Part shown: one piece after another, positions 29,665-39,054 of the stretch
How the letters are laid out: every line of letters starts with the position of its first letter
Numbering within the stretch: the stretch's first letter is position 1
DNA from: Pseudomonas sp. LP_7_YM
GTDB taxonomy: Bacteria; Pseudomonadota; Gammaproteobacteria; Pseudomonadales; Pseudomonadaceae
DNA: 64,000 bases
Direction of reading: 5' to 3'
Assembly: GCF_004364435.1 (NCBI RefSeq)
Contig: NZ_SOCT01000002.1
Coordinates: 124,001 to 188,000 of the forward strand
Notes under the pieces: model-generated
Told to the model about the DNA's origin: nothing
Databases searched by the model: none
What the model saw: only the letters and a program-made list of their open reading frames with translations
Position numbers and translations under genes: made by a program

Positions 29665-32244
29665 TTAGATATCCCACACCAGATTGATGGCGAAGTTGCG
29701 ACCCGGCTGGGTCAGGCGGTCCAGGTTGGCGGGCGCGGTCGCCCCTGCCTCGCCGACGCCGTCGTAGCCACGCACGTCATCCCACCGCCAGTATTTTTTG
29801 TCGGCCAGGTTGTACAGGCCGCCGCTGACGGTCACGTCGTCGGTGACCTTGTAGAAACCGGTCAGGTCCACCAGGCCAAAGCCGGGGGTCTTGAATTGCG
29901 AGGATGAACCATCCGGCGCGTGGAAATTGGAGTCGTCCACCCGGGTCTTGCGCTTGACCAGTGTCCAGCTCAGCAAGCCGCCATAGGTGTTCTGCTCGTA
30001 ACCCAGCCCGAACACCCCGGTCAGCGGGTTGACACTGTTGATCGGCTGGCCGGTGTCGTCGTTACGGCCGTACAGATAAGCCAGCGAGCCTTGGGTATAG
30101 AGGCCTTGCGGCGCGCCAAAGCTGTCCAGGTTCAGGCGGCCCTTGAGCTCCACGCCTTTGATGGTGGCGTGCTTGATGTTGTTGGACTGGAACGCGGCTT
30201 CATTCGATGAGGCTGGCTGGATCGCGTCTTCATTGATGAAGTCTCGGTATTTGTTGTAGAACACCGCCACATCGAACGAGCCCTCGTCGAAGTGACCGCG
30301 CAGGCCGGTTTCATAGCTCTTGCTCTTTTCGGGGTCCAGATTCGGGTTTGGCTCGACGATGTAGCCGGTCGTGCGGTTCTCGAAGCGGCCATACAGCGCC
30401 TTGGCGCTTGGCGTGCGGAAGCCCTCGGCATATTGGCCATACCAGGTGTAAGCGTCGTTGATGGCGTAGGTCACGCCCATTTTGGGCGATAGCCGATGCC
30501 ATTTTTTCTTCTTATCGTCGAACTGATCGGCGCTGGTGAGGCTGACCGCGCGCAGAAACTCATCGGTGGCATGCGGATCGAGCGTGGTGTAGTCGTAGCG
30601 CGCGCCCGGCATGAAGGTCCAGTCACCCCACTTGATCTGGTCTTGAGCGAACAGGGCATAGGTATTGACCGTTGGGTCCGGGAAGTCGCTATTAGGTAAA
30701 AGAAGATCAGCTGCAGAGGGCGCTCCAACGGTCCTGCATGTCCCCAGTACGGCGGCGCACGTTCCACTTCCGCTGCGCAGTCCGGTGACTTTCTGCTGTT
30801 TGAGGGTGGTGCCGTAAGTCAATAGATGTTCGGTGTCGCCAACGCTGAAAGCCTTGTCCAGCTGCGCGTCGAAAATCCATTGCCGCTCTTTATAAACGGT
30901 GTCGCGACTGCGCCAGACATCGCGACTGCGGGGCACATAACGTTCAAGGGTGTCTTGATCGGTCTTGGCGACCTGATAGTTCAGACTCCACTTGACGTTG
31001 TCGACCAGCAGGCTGTTCAGCGCAAAGGCGTTTTCCAGGCCGAAACGCTCACGGGTAATGACGTCGTTGCCTACGCGTGCGCGATAGAAGCCGATGGCTC
31101 GTCCGCCGCCAAAGGGCCCACCGACAGCGCTTTTCTGGTTGGTGTGGGTGTCGCTCTTGTACTTCTCATAGGTGAACGCCAGCCGATCGCCTTCGCCATA
31201 GTTCCAGCCCAGTTTGGCCAGTATGTTGGTCGAGCGGACGTCTTCCGGGTTAGCCGCAGTGCGACTCAGCCCGGTGCCGCCATGGTCACCGTACGACTCA
31301 GTCTGGCGGCCATTGCGCTGGCTCAGATGCAGCAAGCCGTCGAAGTCGCCTTCACGCCCGGCAACCGTGGCCGAGTTCAACCCGCTGTTGTTCGCCGAGC
31401 TGTAGCCGGTCTTCAAGCGTGCGCCGATGTCCTGGCCCGGTTTGATGATGTCCTCGGGGTCGAGGGTGTAATAACTCACGGCACCGCCGATGGCGCTGCT
31501 ACCGTACAACGCCGATGCAGGGCCTCGGAGGATTTCGACGCGTTTGACGATTTCCGGATCGACGTAATTGCGATGGGTATTGGCGTAAGGGCCGGAGAAA
31601 TAGTTGTCCGGCACTTCGACGCCATCGACCTGGGTCAGGATCCGGTCCCCATCGATACCGCGAATGTTGTAGCCGCTGGTGCCTGCGCGTTGACCTGCGC
31701 CGCCTACCGAGACGCCCGGCTCATAGCGCACCAGATCGCGAATGTTATTGACGTTCGTGCGATCCAATTCGGTGCGCTCGTGCACAGTGACGGTACTGGG
31801 AACCGAAGCCACTGACTGCGCCTGCCGGGTGGCACTGACGGTGACTTGTTCCAGCGCCAATGCGCCAGCGCTGCTGCGTTTTTCCAGCACAACGTTGCTG
31901 TTGCCCACATGGCGATAGCTCAGGTTGCTCCCCACGAGCAGCCGATCCAGTGCCTGTTCGGCAGACAGCGTGTCGCTGACACCGGGCGAGGTGATGTTGC
32001 GGGCCAGATCCGAGGACATTCCTACCTGCCAGCCTGTGGCCTGGCTGAATTCATTCAGAGCTGATACCAGCGGCTGTTGCTTGATCGAAAACGGGTAGTT
32101 GCCTGCCACGCGGGCCAATGATTCGGTCGCGGCAGCCGGTGCGCTGTGCAAGCCTGCAAGCATTGCGCAGGTCAACAGCGAGAAGGTGAAATGGCGGGAA
32201 ATCCTTGGCGATTCAGCCAGGGCGGGGGTGAACGTGGACAGCAT
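29665..32244 (-). CDS. TonB-dependent heme/hemoglobin receptor with signalling domain
   Basis: The start at 32244 is best supported: GGGAG lies 8 nt upstream. The 859-residue protein has a signal sequence to about residue 40, an STN signalling domain (LARVAGNYPFSIKQQPLVSAL to about 120), a TonB box (LEQVTVSATR), a plug (NIRDLVRYEPGVSVGG), and a 22-strand barrel. The barrel has GFRTPSAK in place of the FRAP motif and NPNLDPEKSKSYE in place of NPDL, as in heme receptors. The STN domain implies transmembrane signalling to the FecR and sigma proteins encoded just upstream. Confidence 0.88.
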   Translation of the reverse strand: MLSTFTPALAESPRISRHFTFSLLTCAMLAGLHSAPAAATESLARVAGNYPFSIKQQPLVSALNEFSQATGWQVGMSSDLARNITSPGVSDTLSAEQALDRLLVGSNLSYRHVGNSNVVLEKRSSAGALALEQVTVSATRQAQSVASVPSTVTVHERTELDRTNVNNIRDLVRYEPGVSVGGAGQRAGTSGYNIRGIDGDRILTQVDGVEVPDNYFSGPYANTHRNYVDPEIVKRVEILRGPASALYGSSAIGGAVSYYTLDPEDIIKPGQDIGARLKTGYSSANNSGLNSATVAGREGDFDGLLHLSQRNGRQTESYGDHGGTGLSRTAANPEDVRSTNILAKLGWNYGEGDRLAFTYEKYKSDTHTNQKSAVGGPFGGGRAIGFYRARVGNDVITRERFGLENAFALNSLLVDNVKWSLNYQVAKTDQDTLERYVPRSRDVWRSRDTVYKERQWIFDAQLDKAFSVGDTEHLLTYGTTLKQQKVTGLRSGSGTCAAVLGTCRTVGAPSAADLLLPNSDFPDPTVNTYALFAQDQIKWGDWTFMPGARYDYTTLDPHATDEFLRAVSLTSADQFDDKKKKWHRLSPKMGVTYAINDAYTWYGQYAEGFRTPSAKALYGRFENRTTGYIVEPNPNLDPEKSKSYETGLRGHFDEGSFDVAVFYNKYRDFINEDAIQPASSNEAAFQSNNIKHATIKGVELKGRLNLDSFGAPQGLYTQGSLAYLYGRNDDTGQPINSVNPLTGVFGLGYEQNTYGGLLSWTLVKRKTRVDDSNFHAPDGSSSQFKTPGFGLVDLTGFYKVTDDVTVSGGLYNLADKKYWRWDDVRGYDGVGEAGATAPANLDRLTQPGRNFAINLVWDI

Positions 32245-32292
32245 CAATAGCGCTCCCTTCGTGCGGGTCATTATAGTGTTAGCAAGTTTGTT

Positions 32293-32308
32293 AATGGGAA
32301 TCACTTGC
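32293..32308. promoter_or_regulatory. Weak Fur-like site before the heme receptor gene
   Basis: AATGGGAATCACTTGC agrees with 11 of 16 positions of the Fur core AATGATAATCATTATC. It is 49 bp upstream of the receptor start. The match is marginal, and ECF-sigma control is the likelier main input. Confidence 0.3.
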
Positions 32309-32361
32309 ATTGGCTATAACGAGACGTACGAGGAACAGCTATCGCGTAAAAATATTCATGC

Positions 32362-33309
32362 TCAGTTTAAAATCACCAGAGCGGGCAGCTCGTGCAAGCG
32401 CGCTGAGGTGATTTGTGCTAGCGAGCGAACCGCATCCAGCGGATTGTCCAGACGATAATTGCCTGTTACCGCAACCTGATCGAGCCGGGCATTGGTGTTG
32501 ACGATCCAGCCCGGGTAATAACGCCGCAGTTCGGCCAGTACCTCGCTCAACGGGCAGTTGTCGAAAATCAGCCGACCCTGCACCCATGCCAGATCCTTGT
32601 TCTGGTCGATCTTCGCACGGTTGCCAAAGCCCTCGGGACCGACGCGAAGGCTGTCTCCGGCCCCAAGGCTGACCTGAGAGTCGCCTTGGGTCGCTTGCAC
32701 ATTTACTGCGCCGCGCTCGACCTGGATCTGCGCTACACCGTCCAGATAGCGCAGCGCAAAGGACGTGCTGCTAGCGCTCATGCGCACCGGGCCTGCATCG
32801 ATTTCCAGTGGCAGACCCTTGGTGGTTGGCACTTCAAAAAAGGCTTCACCTTCATAAAGTCGTGCAATACGTTGATGGTTATTCAGCTCGCTGGAGAAGG
32901 CGGAGCGGGTATTGAGCAGGACTTTGGACCCGTCACCCAGCGTCAGGCGCTGACGCTCGCCAGCCACTGTCAGGTGATCGGCCTTGAGGCGTAATGGCAG
33001 GTTGCTGAAATTGAAAAGCCCCAGCAGCAGGGCGGCTGCGGTGGCCAACGAAACCCAGTGAGGGCGCACTCGGCGCAGCAATGACGGCTTTTTCGGCGCT
33101 GCCAGACTCACGGCCGCGTCGAGCACCGTTTGGGAATTCCAGAGCGCTTCTGCTTTGGCGAAGGCTTCGCCATGAGTCGGATCTGCCGCCAGCCAATCCT
33201 GAAAACGCGCCCGTTGCTGGTCGTCGGCGTTTTCCAGCTCAATCAGCCAGTTCAGCGCCTGATCCATGGCGCTTTCATTTGTAGCGCCGGGTGAGTGAAA
33301 GTCCGTCAA
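32362..33309 (-). CDS. FecR family anti-sigma/sigma regulator
   Basis: The 315-residue protein has a cytoplasmic anti-sigma domain (ALNWLIELENADDQQRARFQDWLAADP, broken here at the conserved WL), one membrane span (LATAAALLLGLFNF, about residues 92-105), and a periplasmic FecR domain (ERQRLTLGDGSKVLLNTRSA). It relays receptor occupancy to the ECF sigma. The start is a TTG with GAGG 6-7 nt upstream; an ATG at 33267 would also leave most of the domain. It lies between the sigma and receptor genes, the usual fecIRA-like order. Confidence 0.88.
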   Translation of the reverse strand: MTDFHSPGATNESAMDQALNWLIELENADDQQRARFQDWLAADPTHGEAFAKAEALWNSQTVLDAAVSLAAPKKPSLLRRVRPHWVSLATAAALLLGLFNFSNLPLRLKADHLTVAGERQRLTLGDGSKVLLNTRSAFSSELNNHQRIARLYEGEAFFEVPTTKGLPLEIDAGPVRMSASSTSFALRYLDGVAQIQVERGAVNVQATQGDSQVSLGAGDSLRVGPEGFGNRAKIDQNKDLAWVQGRLIFDNCPLSEVLAELRRYYPGWIVNTNARLDQVAVTGNYRLDNPLDAVRSLAQITSARLHELPALVILN

Positions 33310-33406
33310 GGCTGCCTCGGATACACGGTATGGGGCGGGAGTTTAGCGAGAGGGGCGCTCGACTGCCGCCGGATTTTCTTGTGACCTATGGATCAAGCCG
33401 CTCTCA

Positions 33407-33922
33407 TCACTGTTCAAGCCGGGCTGCTACACCGACACAAATGGCCATGATCAACTTGAGTTCCTTTTGTACGGTACTGGCCGAAACATCGAGTTGCGCG
33501 GCGATTTCCAGATAGCTGCAGCCATTGAGTCGGCTCAGGGTAAAGATTGTCTGCTGGCGCGCGGTGAGTTTTTCGAGGCTTGCATTCAGGTTACGCAGCA
33601 GGCGATTGGCATGTGCGGCGTCTTCGAGCGAAGCATCCGGGGCGACCACATTGTGAACGTCCGACAACGGGGCGTCGTCAATCATGGTGCGCGAGTGGAT
33701 ACGACGTGCACGCAGATAATCCAGCGCCAGATTGCGCGCGGTCTGAAACACGAACGGTTCGAGATGATCAATGGTGCGCTCGCTCAGCGCGCGGTTCACG
33801 CGCAGGTAAGTTTCCTGCAGCAGGTCCTCGGCGGTGCTGGGATTGCGGACCATACGTTGCAAGGTGCGCAGCAGGATCGTTCGCCTTGCCAGGAAAACGT
33901 CATTGAAATGCGACTGTGTCAC
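33407..33922 (-). CDS. ECF sigma factor, FecI/HasI type
   Basis: The 171-residue protein has sigma region 2 (STAEDLLQETYLRVNRAL) and region 4 (LSRLNGCSYLEIAAQLDVSASTVQKEL) and no other domain. It starts with GTG, and a Fur box lies 24 bp upstream, so iron starvation should induce it. With FecR and the STN-bearing receptor it forms a cell-surface signalling system that senses external heme. The target promoter is presumably that of the receptor gene. Confidence 0.9.
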   Translation of the reverse strand: MTQSHFNDVFLARRTILLRTLQRMVRNPSTAEDLLQETYLRVNRALSERTIDHLEPFVFQTARNLALDYLRARRIHSRTMIDDAPLSDVHNVVAPDASLEDAAHANRLLRNLNASLEKLTARQQTIFTLSRLNGCSYLEIAAQLDVSASTVQKELKLIMAICVGVAARLEQ

Positions 33923-33945
33923 GGGAGCATCCGATCAGAAATTCA

Positions 33946-33964
33946 GCGAATGATAATGATTGTC
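33946..33964 (-). promoter_or_regulatory. Fur box of the ECF sigma gene
   Basis: GCGAATGATAATGATTGTC matches 15 of 19 positions of the Fur consensus GATAATGATAATCATTATC and lies just upstream of the sigma gene start. Confidence 0.82.
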
Positions 33965-34059
33965 GTCTGCTGTATTGGCAAGGCGGGAAGTTGCAACGCA
34001 TGTGTAGGGCGGGTGGAGGGGGAAAAGCGCAAACAGTTGATCGGGAAGCAACGGATCAT

Positions 34060-34166
34060 CGTGGGAGCGAACTGGCTCTGGCGGCACTCCGACGAAGAGG
34101 CTGGTACATCCCATACATCCGCTGCGATGGGACTTCAGCATTCGCGAACAGGCTCGCTCACACAGA
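34060..34166. repeat. REP-type inverted pair after gapA
   Basis: CGTGGGAGCGAACTGGCTC (34060-34078) and, in reverse orientation, TTCGCGAACAGGCTCGCTCA (34141-34160) are the two degenerate ends of a GTGGGAGCGAAC...GTTCGCGAA Pseudomonas repeat. It occupies most of the gene-free 256 bp before the gapA stop and may act as its terminator or mRNA protector. Confidence 0.65.
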
Positions 34167-34178
34167 TCTTTAGACGCC

Positions 34179-35180
34179 TTATTCGGCGTTCATCAACGCC
34201 AGGCAGTTATCCAGCATCCGGTTGGAGAAGCCCCACTCGTTGTCGTACCAGGCCAGTACCTTGAGCAGGCGACCGCTGACCTTGGTGTGGTTGGCGTCGA
34301 AGATTGACGACAGCGGGTTGTGATTGAAATCGTGGGAGACCAGAGGCAGGCTGTTATAACCCAGGACCTTGGAGTGTTGGGCGGCCTCTTTCATGATCGC
34401 GTTGACTTCATCGACCGTGGCATCACGCTTGAGCTGAATGGTCAGGTCCACCAGTGATACGTTGATCACCGGCACTCGCACCGCCATGCCGGTCAGCTTG
34501 CCTGCCAGTTCTGGGAGTACCAGGCCTACCGCCTCGGCGGCGCCGGTCTTGCTGGGGATCATCGACTGCGTAGCCGAACGCGCGCGGTAGGGGTCGGTGT
34601 GATAGACGTCCGTCAGGTTCTGGTCATTCGTATAGGCGTGAATGGTGGTCATCAGACCGCTCTCAATGCCCAGCTCACGATTCAACACCTGCGCGACAGG
34701 CGCCAGGCAGTTGGTTGTGCAGGAGGCATTGGAGATCACTTGGTGGGACTGGCGAAGTACATCATGGTTGACGCCATAGACTACGGTTGCGTCGGCCCCT
34801 TTGGCCGGCGCCGAGACGATGACTTTTTTTGCACCGGCGGCAATGTGCACAGCCGCTTTATCACGGCCTGTGAATAGGCCCGTGCATTCGAACACCACGT
34901 CAATGTTCTGGGTTTTCCATGGCAACTCGGCGGGGTCGCGAATGGCGGTCACTGTGATCAGGTCCCCATTGACCGTGAGGCTGTCCTTATCGTGTTCGAC
35001 GGTGCCATCGAACTGCCCGTGGACTGTGTCGTATTTCAGAAGGTGGGCGTTGATCTCGCTGTCACCCAGATCGTTGATAGCGACAACCTGCAGGTCCTGA
35101 CGATAGCCTTGGGTATAAAGTGCGCGTAGGACGTTGCGGCCTATGCGGCCAAAGCCGTTGATTGCGATGCGGAGAGTCAT
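34179..35180 (-). CDS. gapA: Glyceraldehyde-3-phosphate dehydrogenase, type I
   Basis: The 333-residue NAD-dependent enzyme oxidises glyceraldehyde-3-phosphate. The nucleotide fold is [15 protein letters not shown] and the catalytic Cys154 lies in [12 protein letters not shown]. Asp38 (INDLG) would favour NAD. It is transcribed away from edd, and a HexR-type site lies 22 bp before its start. It should handle triose phosphate released by Eda. Confidence 0.95.
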   Translation of the reverse strand: MTLRIAINGFGRIGRNVLRALYTQGYRQDLQVVAINDLGDSEINAHLLKYDTVHGQFDGTVEHDKDSLTVNGDLITVTAIRDPAELPWKTQNIDVVFECTGLFTGRDKAAVHIAAGAKKVIVSAPAKGADATVVYGVNHDVLRQSHQVISNASCTTNCLAPVAQVLNRELGIESGLMTTIHAYTNDQNLTDVYHTDPYRARSATQSMIPSKTGAAEAVGLVLPELAGKLTGMAVRVPVINVSLVDLTIQLKRDATVDEVNAIMKEAAQHSKVLGYNSLPLVSHDFNHNPLSSIFDANHTKVSGRLLKVLAWYDNEWGFSNRMLDNCLALMNAE

Positions 35181-35201
35181 ACACCCGTCCTCAGTGATTT
35201 G

Positions 35202-35216
35202 TTGTTGGAATTACAA
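35202..35216. promoter_or_regulatory. HexR-type operator near gapA
   Basis: TTGT-TGGAATT-ACAA fits the P. putida HexR site TTGT-N7-ACAA exactly and lies 22 bp upstream of the gapA start. Confidence 0.72.
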
Positions 35217-35263
35217 GATTATTCTCATAAAAATAGAAAACAAGCCTTTTTAGTGGCAGTATT

Positions 35264-35278
35264 TTGTTTTATCTACAA
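35264..35278. promoter_or_regulatory. HexR-type operator near edd
   Basis: TTGT-TTTATCT-ACAA also fits TTGT-N7-ACAA. It is in the same spacer, about 140 bp before edd and 62 bp from the gapA-side site. Confidence 0.72.
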
Positions 35279-35417
35279 ATAGAAACTCGTAAGGCCAACA
35301 CAACTGTTTGAAAAATCTAGCCTTTGCTGAAGCGTTTCTTCCAAGGCTTTATTTGACCTCCGGTTTTGTACGCGGCCTGAACGGGTGACCACATCCGCTA
35401 GCCTGGAGTTCATCACA

Positions 35418-37244
35418 ATGCATCCCCGCGTCCTTGAGGTAACCGAACGGCTGATCGCTCGCAGCCGTGAAACCCGTCAGCGCTATTTGCAACTGATCCG
35501 GGGCGCGGCGAGTGACGGCCCGATGCGCGGCAAGCTGCAATGTGCCAACTTCGCCCATGGGGTCGCGGCATGTGGCACCGAAGACAAGCACAGCCTGCGG
35601 ATGATGAACGCCGCCAATGTCGCCATCGTTTCTTCTTACAACGACATGCTCTCGGCGCATCAGCCGTACGAACATTTCCCCGAGCAGATCAAAACGGCCC
35701 TGCGGGAAATCGGCTCGGTCGGCCAGTTTGCCGGCGGCGTACCCGCCATGTGTGACGGCGTGACCCAAGGCGAGCCAGGCATGGAGTTGAGCATCGCCAG
35801 CCGGGAAGTCATTGCAATGGCTACGGCGGTGGCGTTGTCGCACAACATGTTTGATGCCGCATTGATGTTGGGCATCTGCGACAAAATCGTGCCCGGGTTG
35901 CTGATGGGCTCCTTGCGTTTCGGTCATCTGCCTACGATTTTCGTGCCGGGTGGGCCGATGGTGTCGGGCATTTCCAACAAGGAAAAGGCCGACGTGCGCC
36001 AGCGCTTCGCCGAGGGCAAAGCAACGCGCGAGGAACTGCTGGACTCGGAAATGAAGTCCTATCACGGCCCGGGCACGTGCACCTTTTACGGCACCGCCAA
36101 CACCAATCAGCTGTTGATGGAAGTCATGGGACTGCACTTGCCAGGCGCCTCCTTCGTCAATCCCTACACGTCGCTGCGCGATGCCCTGACACGCGAAGCG
36201 GCGTTTCAGGTGACACGGCTGACCAAGCAGAGCGGCCAATTCATCCCGCTGGGTGAGATTGTGGACGAGCGCTCGCTGGTCAACTCCATTGTTGCGCTGC
36301 ACGCGACGGGCGGTTCGACCAACCACACGTTGCACATGCCCGCCATTGCGCAATCGGCAGGCATTCAATTGACTTGGCAGGACATGGCCGACCTTTCGGA
36401 GGTCGTGCCGACCCTGACCCACGTGTACCCAAACGGCAAGGCCGACATCAATCATTTTCAGGCGGCGGGCGGTATGTCGTTCCTGATTCGAGAACTGCTC
36501 GATGCCGGGCTGCTGCATGAAGACGTCAACACGGTGGTGGGCCGTGGTCTGCGTCGCTACACCCAGGAACCCTTTCTGGAAGACGGCAAGCTGGTATGGC
36601 GTGACGGCCCGATCGACAGTCTGGATGAAAACATTCTGCGTCCGATCGCCCGTCCGTTCTCCCCGGAGGGCGGGCTGCGCGTGATGGAAGGCAACCTTGG
36701 GCGCGGTGTGATGAAGGTGTCGGCCGTTGCCCTGGAGCACCAGTTCGTCGAGGCGCCAGCCAAGGTGTTCGAAGATCAGCAGGATCTGGCCGACGCGTTC
36801 AAGGCCGGAGAGCTGGAGTGTGATTTCGTCGCGGTCATGCGCTTCCAGGGGCCGCGCTCCAATGGCATGCCCGAGTTGCACAAGATGACGCCGTTCCTTG
36901 GTGTGCTGCAGGATCGCGGCTTTAAAGTCGCACTGATCACTGATGGACGCATGTCTGGAGCGTCGGGAAAAATTCCGGCAGCTATTCATGTTTGCCCGGA
37001 AGCTTCCGATGGTGGCCCTTTGGCACTTGTGCGTGATGGGGATATCATTCAGGTCGATGGCGTGAACGGAACGTTGCAAGTGTTGGTCGAACCGGCAGAA
37101 TTGGCGGCCAGAGAGCCGGCAATCGGGCGTCTGTCACATAACGTGGGCAGTGGCCGTGAGTTGTTCGGTTTCATGCGCATGGCCTTCAGCTCGGCAGAGA
37201 AAGGCGCCAGCGCCTTTACTTCCAATCTGGAGACGCTCAAGTGA
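35418..37244 (+). CDS. edd: 6-Phosphogluconate dehydratase
   Basis: The 608-residue enzyme of the IlvD/Edd family dehydrates 6-phosphogluconate to KDPG in the Entner-Doudoroff route. Fe-S cysteines are in [25 protein letters not shown] and GTCTFYG. GGAG at 35405-35408 supports the ATG at 35418, 9 nt downstream. It overlaps glk by 4 bp (GTGA). Transcription is probably repressed by HexR until KDPG accumulates. Confidence 0.95.
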   Translation: MHPRVLEVTERLIARSRETRQRYLQLIRGAASDGPMRGKLQCANFAHGVAACGTEDKHSLRMMNAANVAIVSSYNDMLSAHQPYEHFPEQIKTALREIGSVGQFAGGVPAMCDGVTQGEPGMELSIASREVIAMATAVALSHNMFDAALMLGICDKIVPGLLMGSLRFGHLPTIFVPGGPMVSGISNKEKADVRQRFAEGKATREELLDSEMKSYHGPGTCTFYGTANTNQLLMEVMGLHLPGASFVNPYTSLRDALTREAAFQVTRLTKQSGQFIPLGEIVDERSLVNSIVALHATGGSTNHTLHMPAIAQSAGIQLTWQDMADLSEVVPTLTHVYPNGKADINHFQAAGGMSFLIRELLDAGLLHEDVNTVVGRGLRRYTQEPFLEDGKLVWRDGPIDSLDENILRPIARPFSPEGGLRVMEGNLGRGVMKVSAVALEHQFVEAPAKVFEDQQDLADAFKAGELECDFVAVMRFQGPRSNGMPELHKMTPFLGVLQDRGFKVALITDGRMSGASGKIPAAIHVCPEASDGGPLALVRDGDIIQVDGVNGTLQVLVEPAELAAREPAIGRLSHNVGSGRELFGFMRMAFSSAEKGASAFTSNLETLK

Positions 37245-38203
37245 CAGTGGCCATGGTGGGTGATATCGGCGGCACAAATGCTCGTTTTGCCATCTGGGAA
37301 GACGATCAGTTGCATTCGATCCGGGTGTTCCCGACGGTCGATTACGCCGGTCCTGAAAAGGCGTTGCTGGTCTATCTCAAGGACCTTGATTTGCAGTTGG
37401 GCGATGTCGGCTCCATCTGCCTGGCGGTGGCGGGGCCTGTGACCGGTGACAATTTCCACTTCACCAACAGCCACTGGAAGATCAATCGCCTGTCGTTCTG
37501 CGCGGCGCTCAAGATCGATCACTTGATCATGGTCAACGATTTTACCGCCATGGCATTGGGGATGACTCGCCTGCGCGACGATGAGTACCTGACCGTGCGG
37601 CCTGGCAAGGGTGACCCAAAAAGCGCACGTGTGGTAATCGGCCCTGGCACGGGTCTGGGCGTGGGCACGCTGATCCGCTCCGGCGAAAATCACTGGACCG
37701 CGGTGCCGGGCGAGGGCGGACACGTTGACCTGCCGATCGGCACTGCCCGTGAAGCCTTGCTCTGGACGTGCCTGATGGCCGATCACGAGCATGTCAGTGC
37801 AGAAACGATCCTGAGCGGCGCTGGCCTGCTGTTGCTGTATCAGGTCAGCTGCGCGCTGGACGGCATCGAGGCCGAGCTGAAATCCCCTGCGGCCATTACT
37901 ACCGCCGCGCTCCAAGGCGATGCAGTGGCCAGCGCGGTGCTCGAACAGTTTTGTGTGTTCCTTGGTCGTGTCGCGGGCAACGCGGTGTTAACCGTTGGCG
38001 GTCGTGGCGGGGTGTACATTGCCGGGGGCGTGATACCGCGTTTCGTCGACTTCTTCATGCAGAGTGGCTTCAACAAGGCCCTTGCAGAAAAAGGCCTGAT
38101 GAAGGATTACTTCAATGATGTGCCAGTCTGGCTGGTGACAGCTCAATACCCAGGGTTGATGGGCGCCGGGGTGGCGCTTGATCAATTCGCGGCAAGCCGC
38201 TAG
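37241..38203 (+). CDS. glk: Glucokinase
   Basis: The 320-residue kinase phosphorylates glucose to glucose-6-phosphate. The ATP-binding start is [14 protein letters not shown], the second phosphate motif is GPGTGLGVG, and the catalytic Asp lies in VNDFTAMA. The GTG start overlaps the edd stop by 4 bp, so translation is coupled. It is part of edd-glk-gltR-gtrS. Confidence 0.94.
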   Translation: MTVAMVGDIGGTNARFAIWEDDQLHSIRVFPTVDYAGPEKALLVYLKDLDLQLGDVGSICLAVAGPVTGDNFHFTNSHWKINRLSFCAALKIDHLIMVNDFTAMALGMTRLRDDEYLTVRPGKGDPKSARVVIGPGTGLGVGTLIRSGENHWTAVPGEGGHVDLPIGTAREALLWTCLMADHEHVSAETILSGAGLLLLYQVSCALDGIEAELKSPAAITTAALQGDAVASAVLEQFCVFLGRVAGNAVLTVGGRGGVYIAGGVIPRFVDFFMQSGFNKALAEKGLMKDYFNDVPVWLVTAQYPGLMGAGVALDQFAASR

Positions 38204-38307
38204 GCGCCAGCGGTAGGCTTATAAGCTGAAAAGGCTCGCACACGTTGTGTTTGCAGCCTATGGCTGTTCCCCAATAACAATGATCAGTGCTTACAAGGAC
38301 GACCAAC

Positions 38308-39045
38308 GTGAACGCTGTCAGTAAATCGATTCTGGTGGTCGACGATGACCAGGAGATCAGGGAGTTGCTCCAGGCCTACCTGAGTCGCGCCGGCTTTCAG
38401 GTGCGCACCGTTGGCGATGGTGCCGAGTTTCGTCAGGCGTTCAACGACGAGCCAAGCGACCTGCTGATCCTTGATGTCATGCTGCCCGACGAGGACGGCT
38501 TCAGTCTCTGTCGCTGGGCCAGGCACCATCCACGTCAGCCTCATGTGCCCATCATCATGCTCACTGCCAGCTCTGACGAAGCCGACCGGGTCATCGGGCT
38601 GGAGCTCGGTGCCGATGACTACATGGCCAAACCCTTCAGCCCGCGTGAACTTCAGGCCCGGATCAAGGCGCTGCTGCGTCGGGCTCACTTTGGCCAGGAG
38701 CGAACGGGCGGCGATGTGCTGGTGTTCGATGAGTGGCGTCTGGACATGGTCAGTCACCGGCTGTTCCACAATGATGGTGAGGAGGTGATCCTTTCCGGCG
38801 CCGACTTCGCGCTGCTCAAACTGTTTCTCGACAATCCCCAGCAGATCCTCGATCGCGACACCATCGGCAATGCCACGCGCGGGCGTGAGCTGATGCCGCT
38901 GGAGCGCATCGTTGACATGGCGGTCAGCCGGCTTCGTCAGCGTTTGCGCGATACCGGCAAGGCAGCGCGTTTGATCCGCACCGTGCGAGGCAGTGGGTAT
39001 TTGTTGGCCGCCAATGTGCTGCCACACGCCAGCAACGGCTACTGA
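38308..39045 (+). CDS. gltR: Response regulator GltR, OmpR family
   Basis: The 245-residue regulator has a receiver with acidic pocket DDD (12-14), phospho-acceptor Asp56 in LLILDVMLP, and Lys108. An OmpR-type winged helix follows (FALLKLFLDNPQQILDR; VDMAVSRLRQRL). AAGGA at 38294-38298 supports the GTG at 38308. In Pseudomonas GltR governs glucose uptake genes, which here follow directly after its kinase. Confidence 0.9.
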   Translation: MNAVSKSILVVDDDQEIRELLQAYLSRAGFQVRTVGDGAEFRQAFNDEPSDLLILDVMLPDEDGFSLCRWARHHPRQPHVPIIMLTASSDEADRVIGLELGADDYMAKPFSPRELQARIKALLRRAHFGQERTGGDVLVFDEWRLDMVSHRLFHNDGEEVILSGADFALLKLFLDNPQQILDRDTIGNATRGRELMPLERIVDMAVSRLRQRLRDTGKAARLIRTVRGSGYLLAANVLPHASNGY

Positions 39046-39054
39046 CCGTTGATA

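Noticed and set aside
32322..32326. A CGTCT element on the minus strand as an ECF -10 box for the heme receptor
   Set aside because: No matching -35 was found at the correct distance, so I do not claim the promoter.
35349..37079. A long minus-strand frame opposite edd
   Set aside because: Edd is intact and conserved; the minus frame reads as His/Gln/Arg-rich noise.
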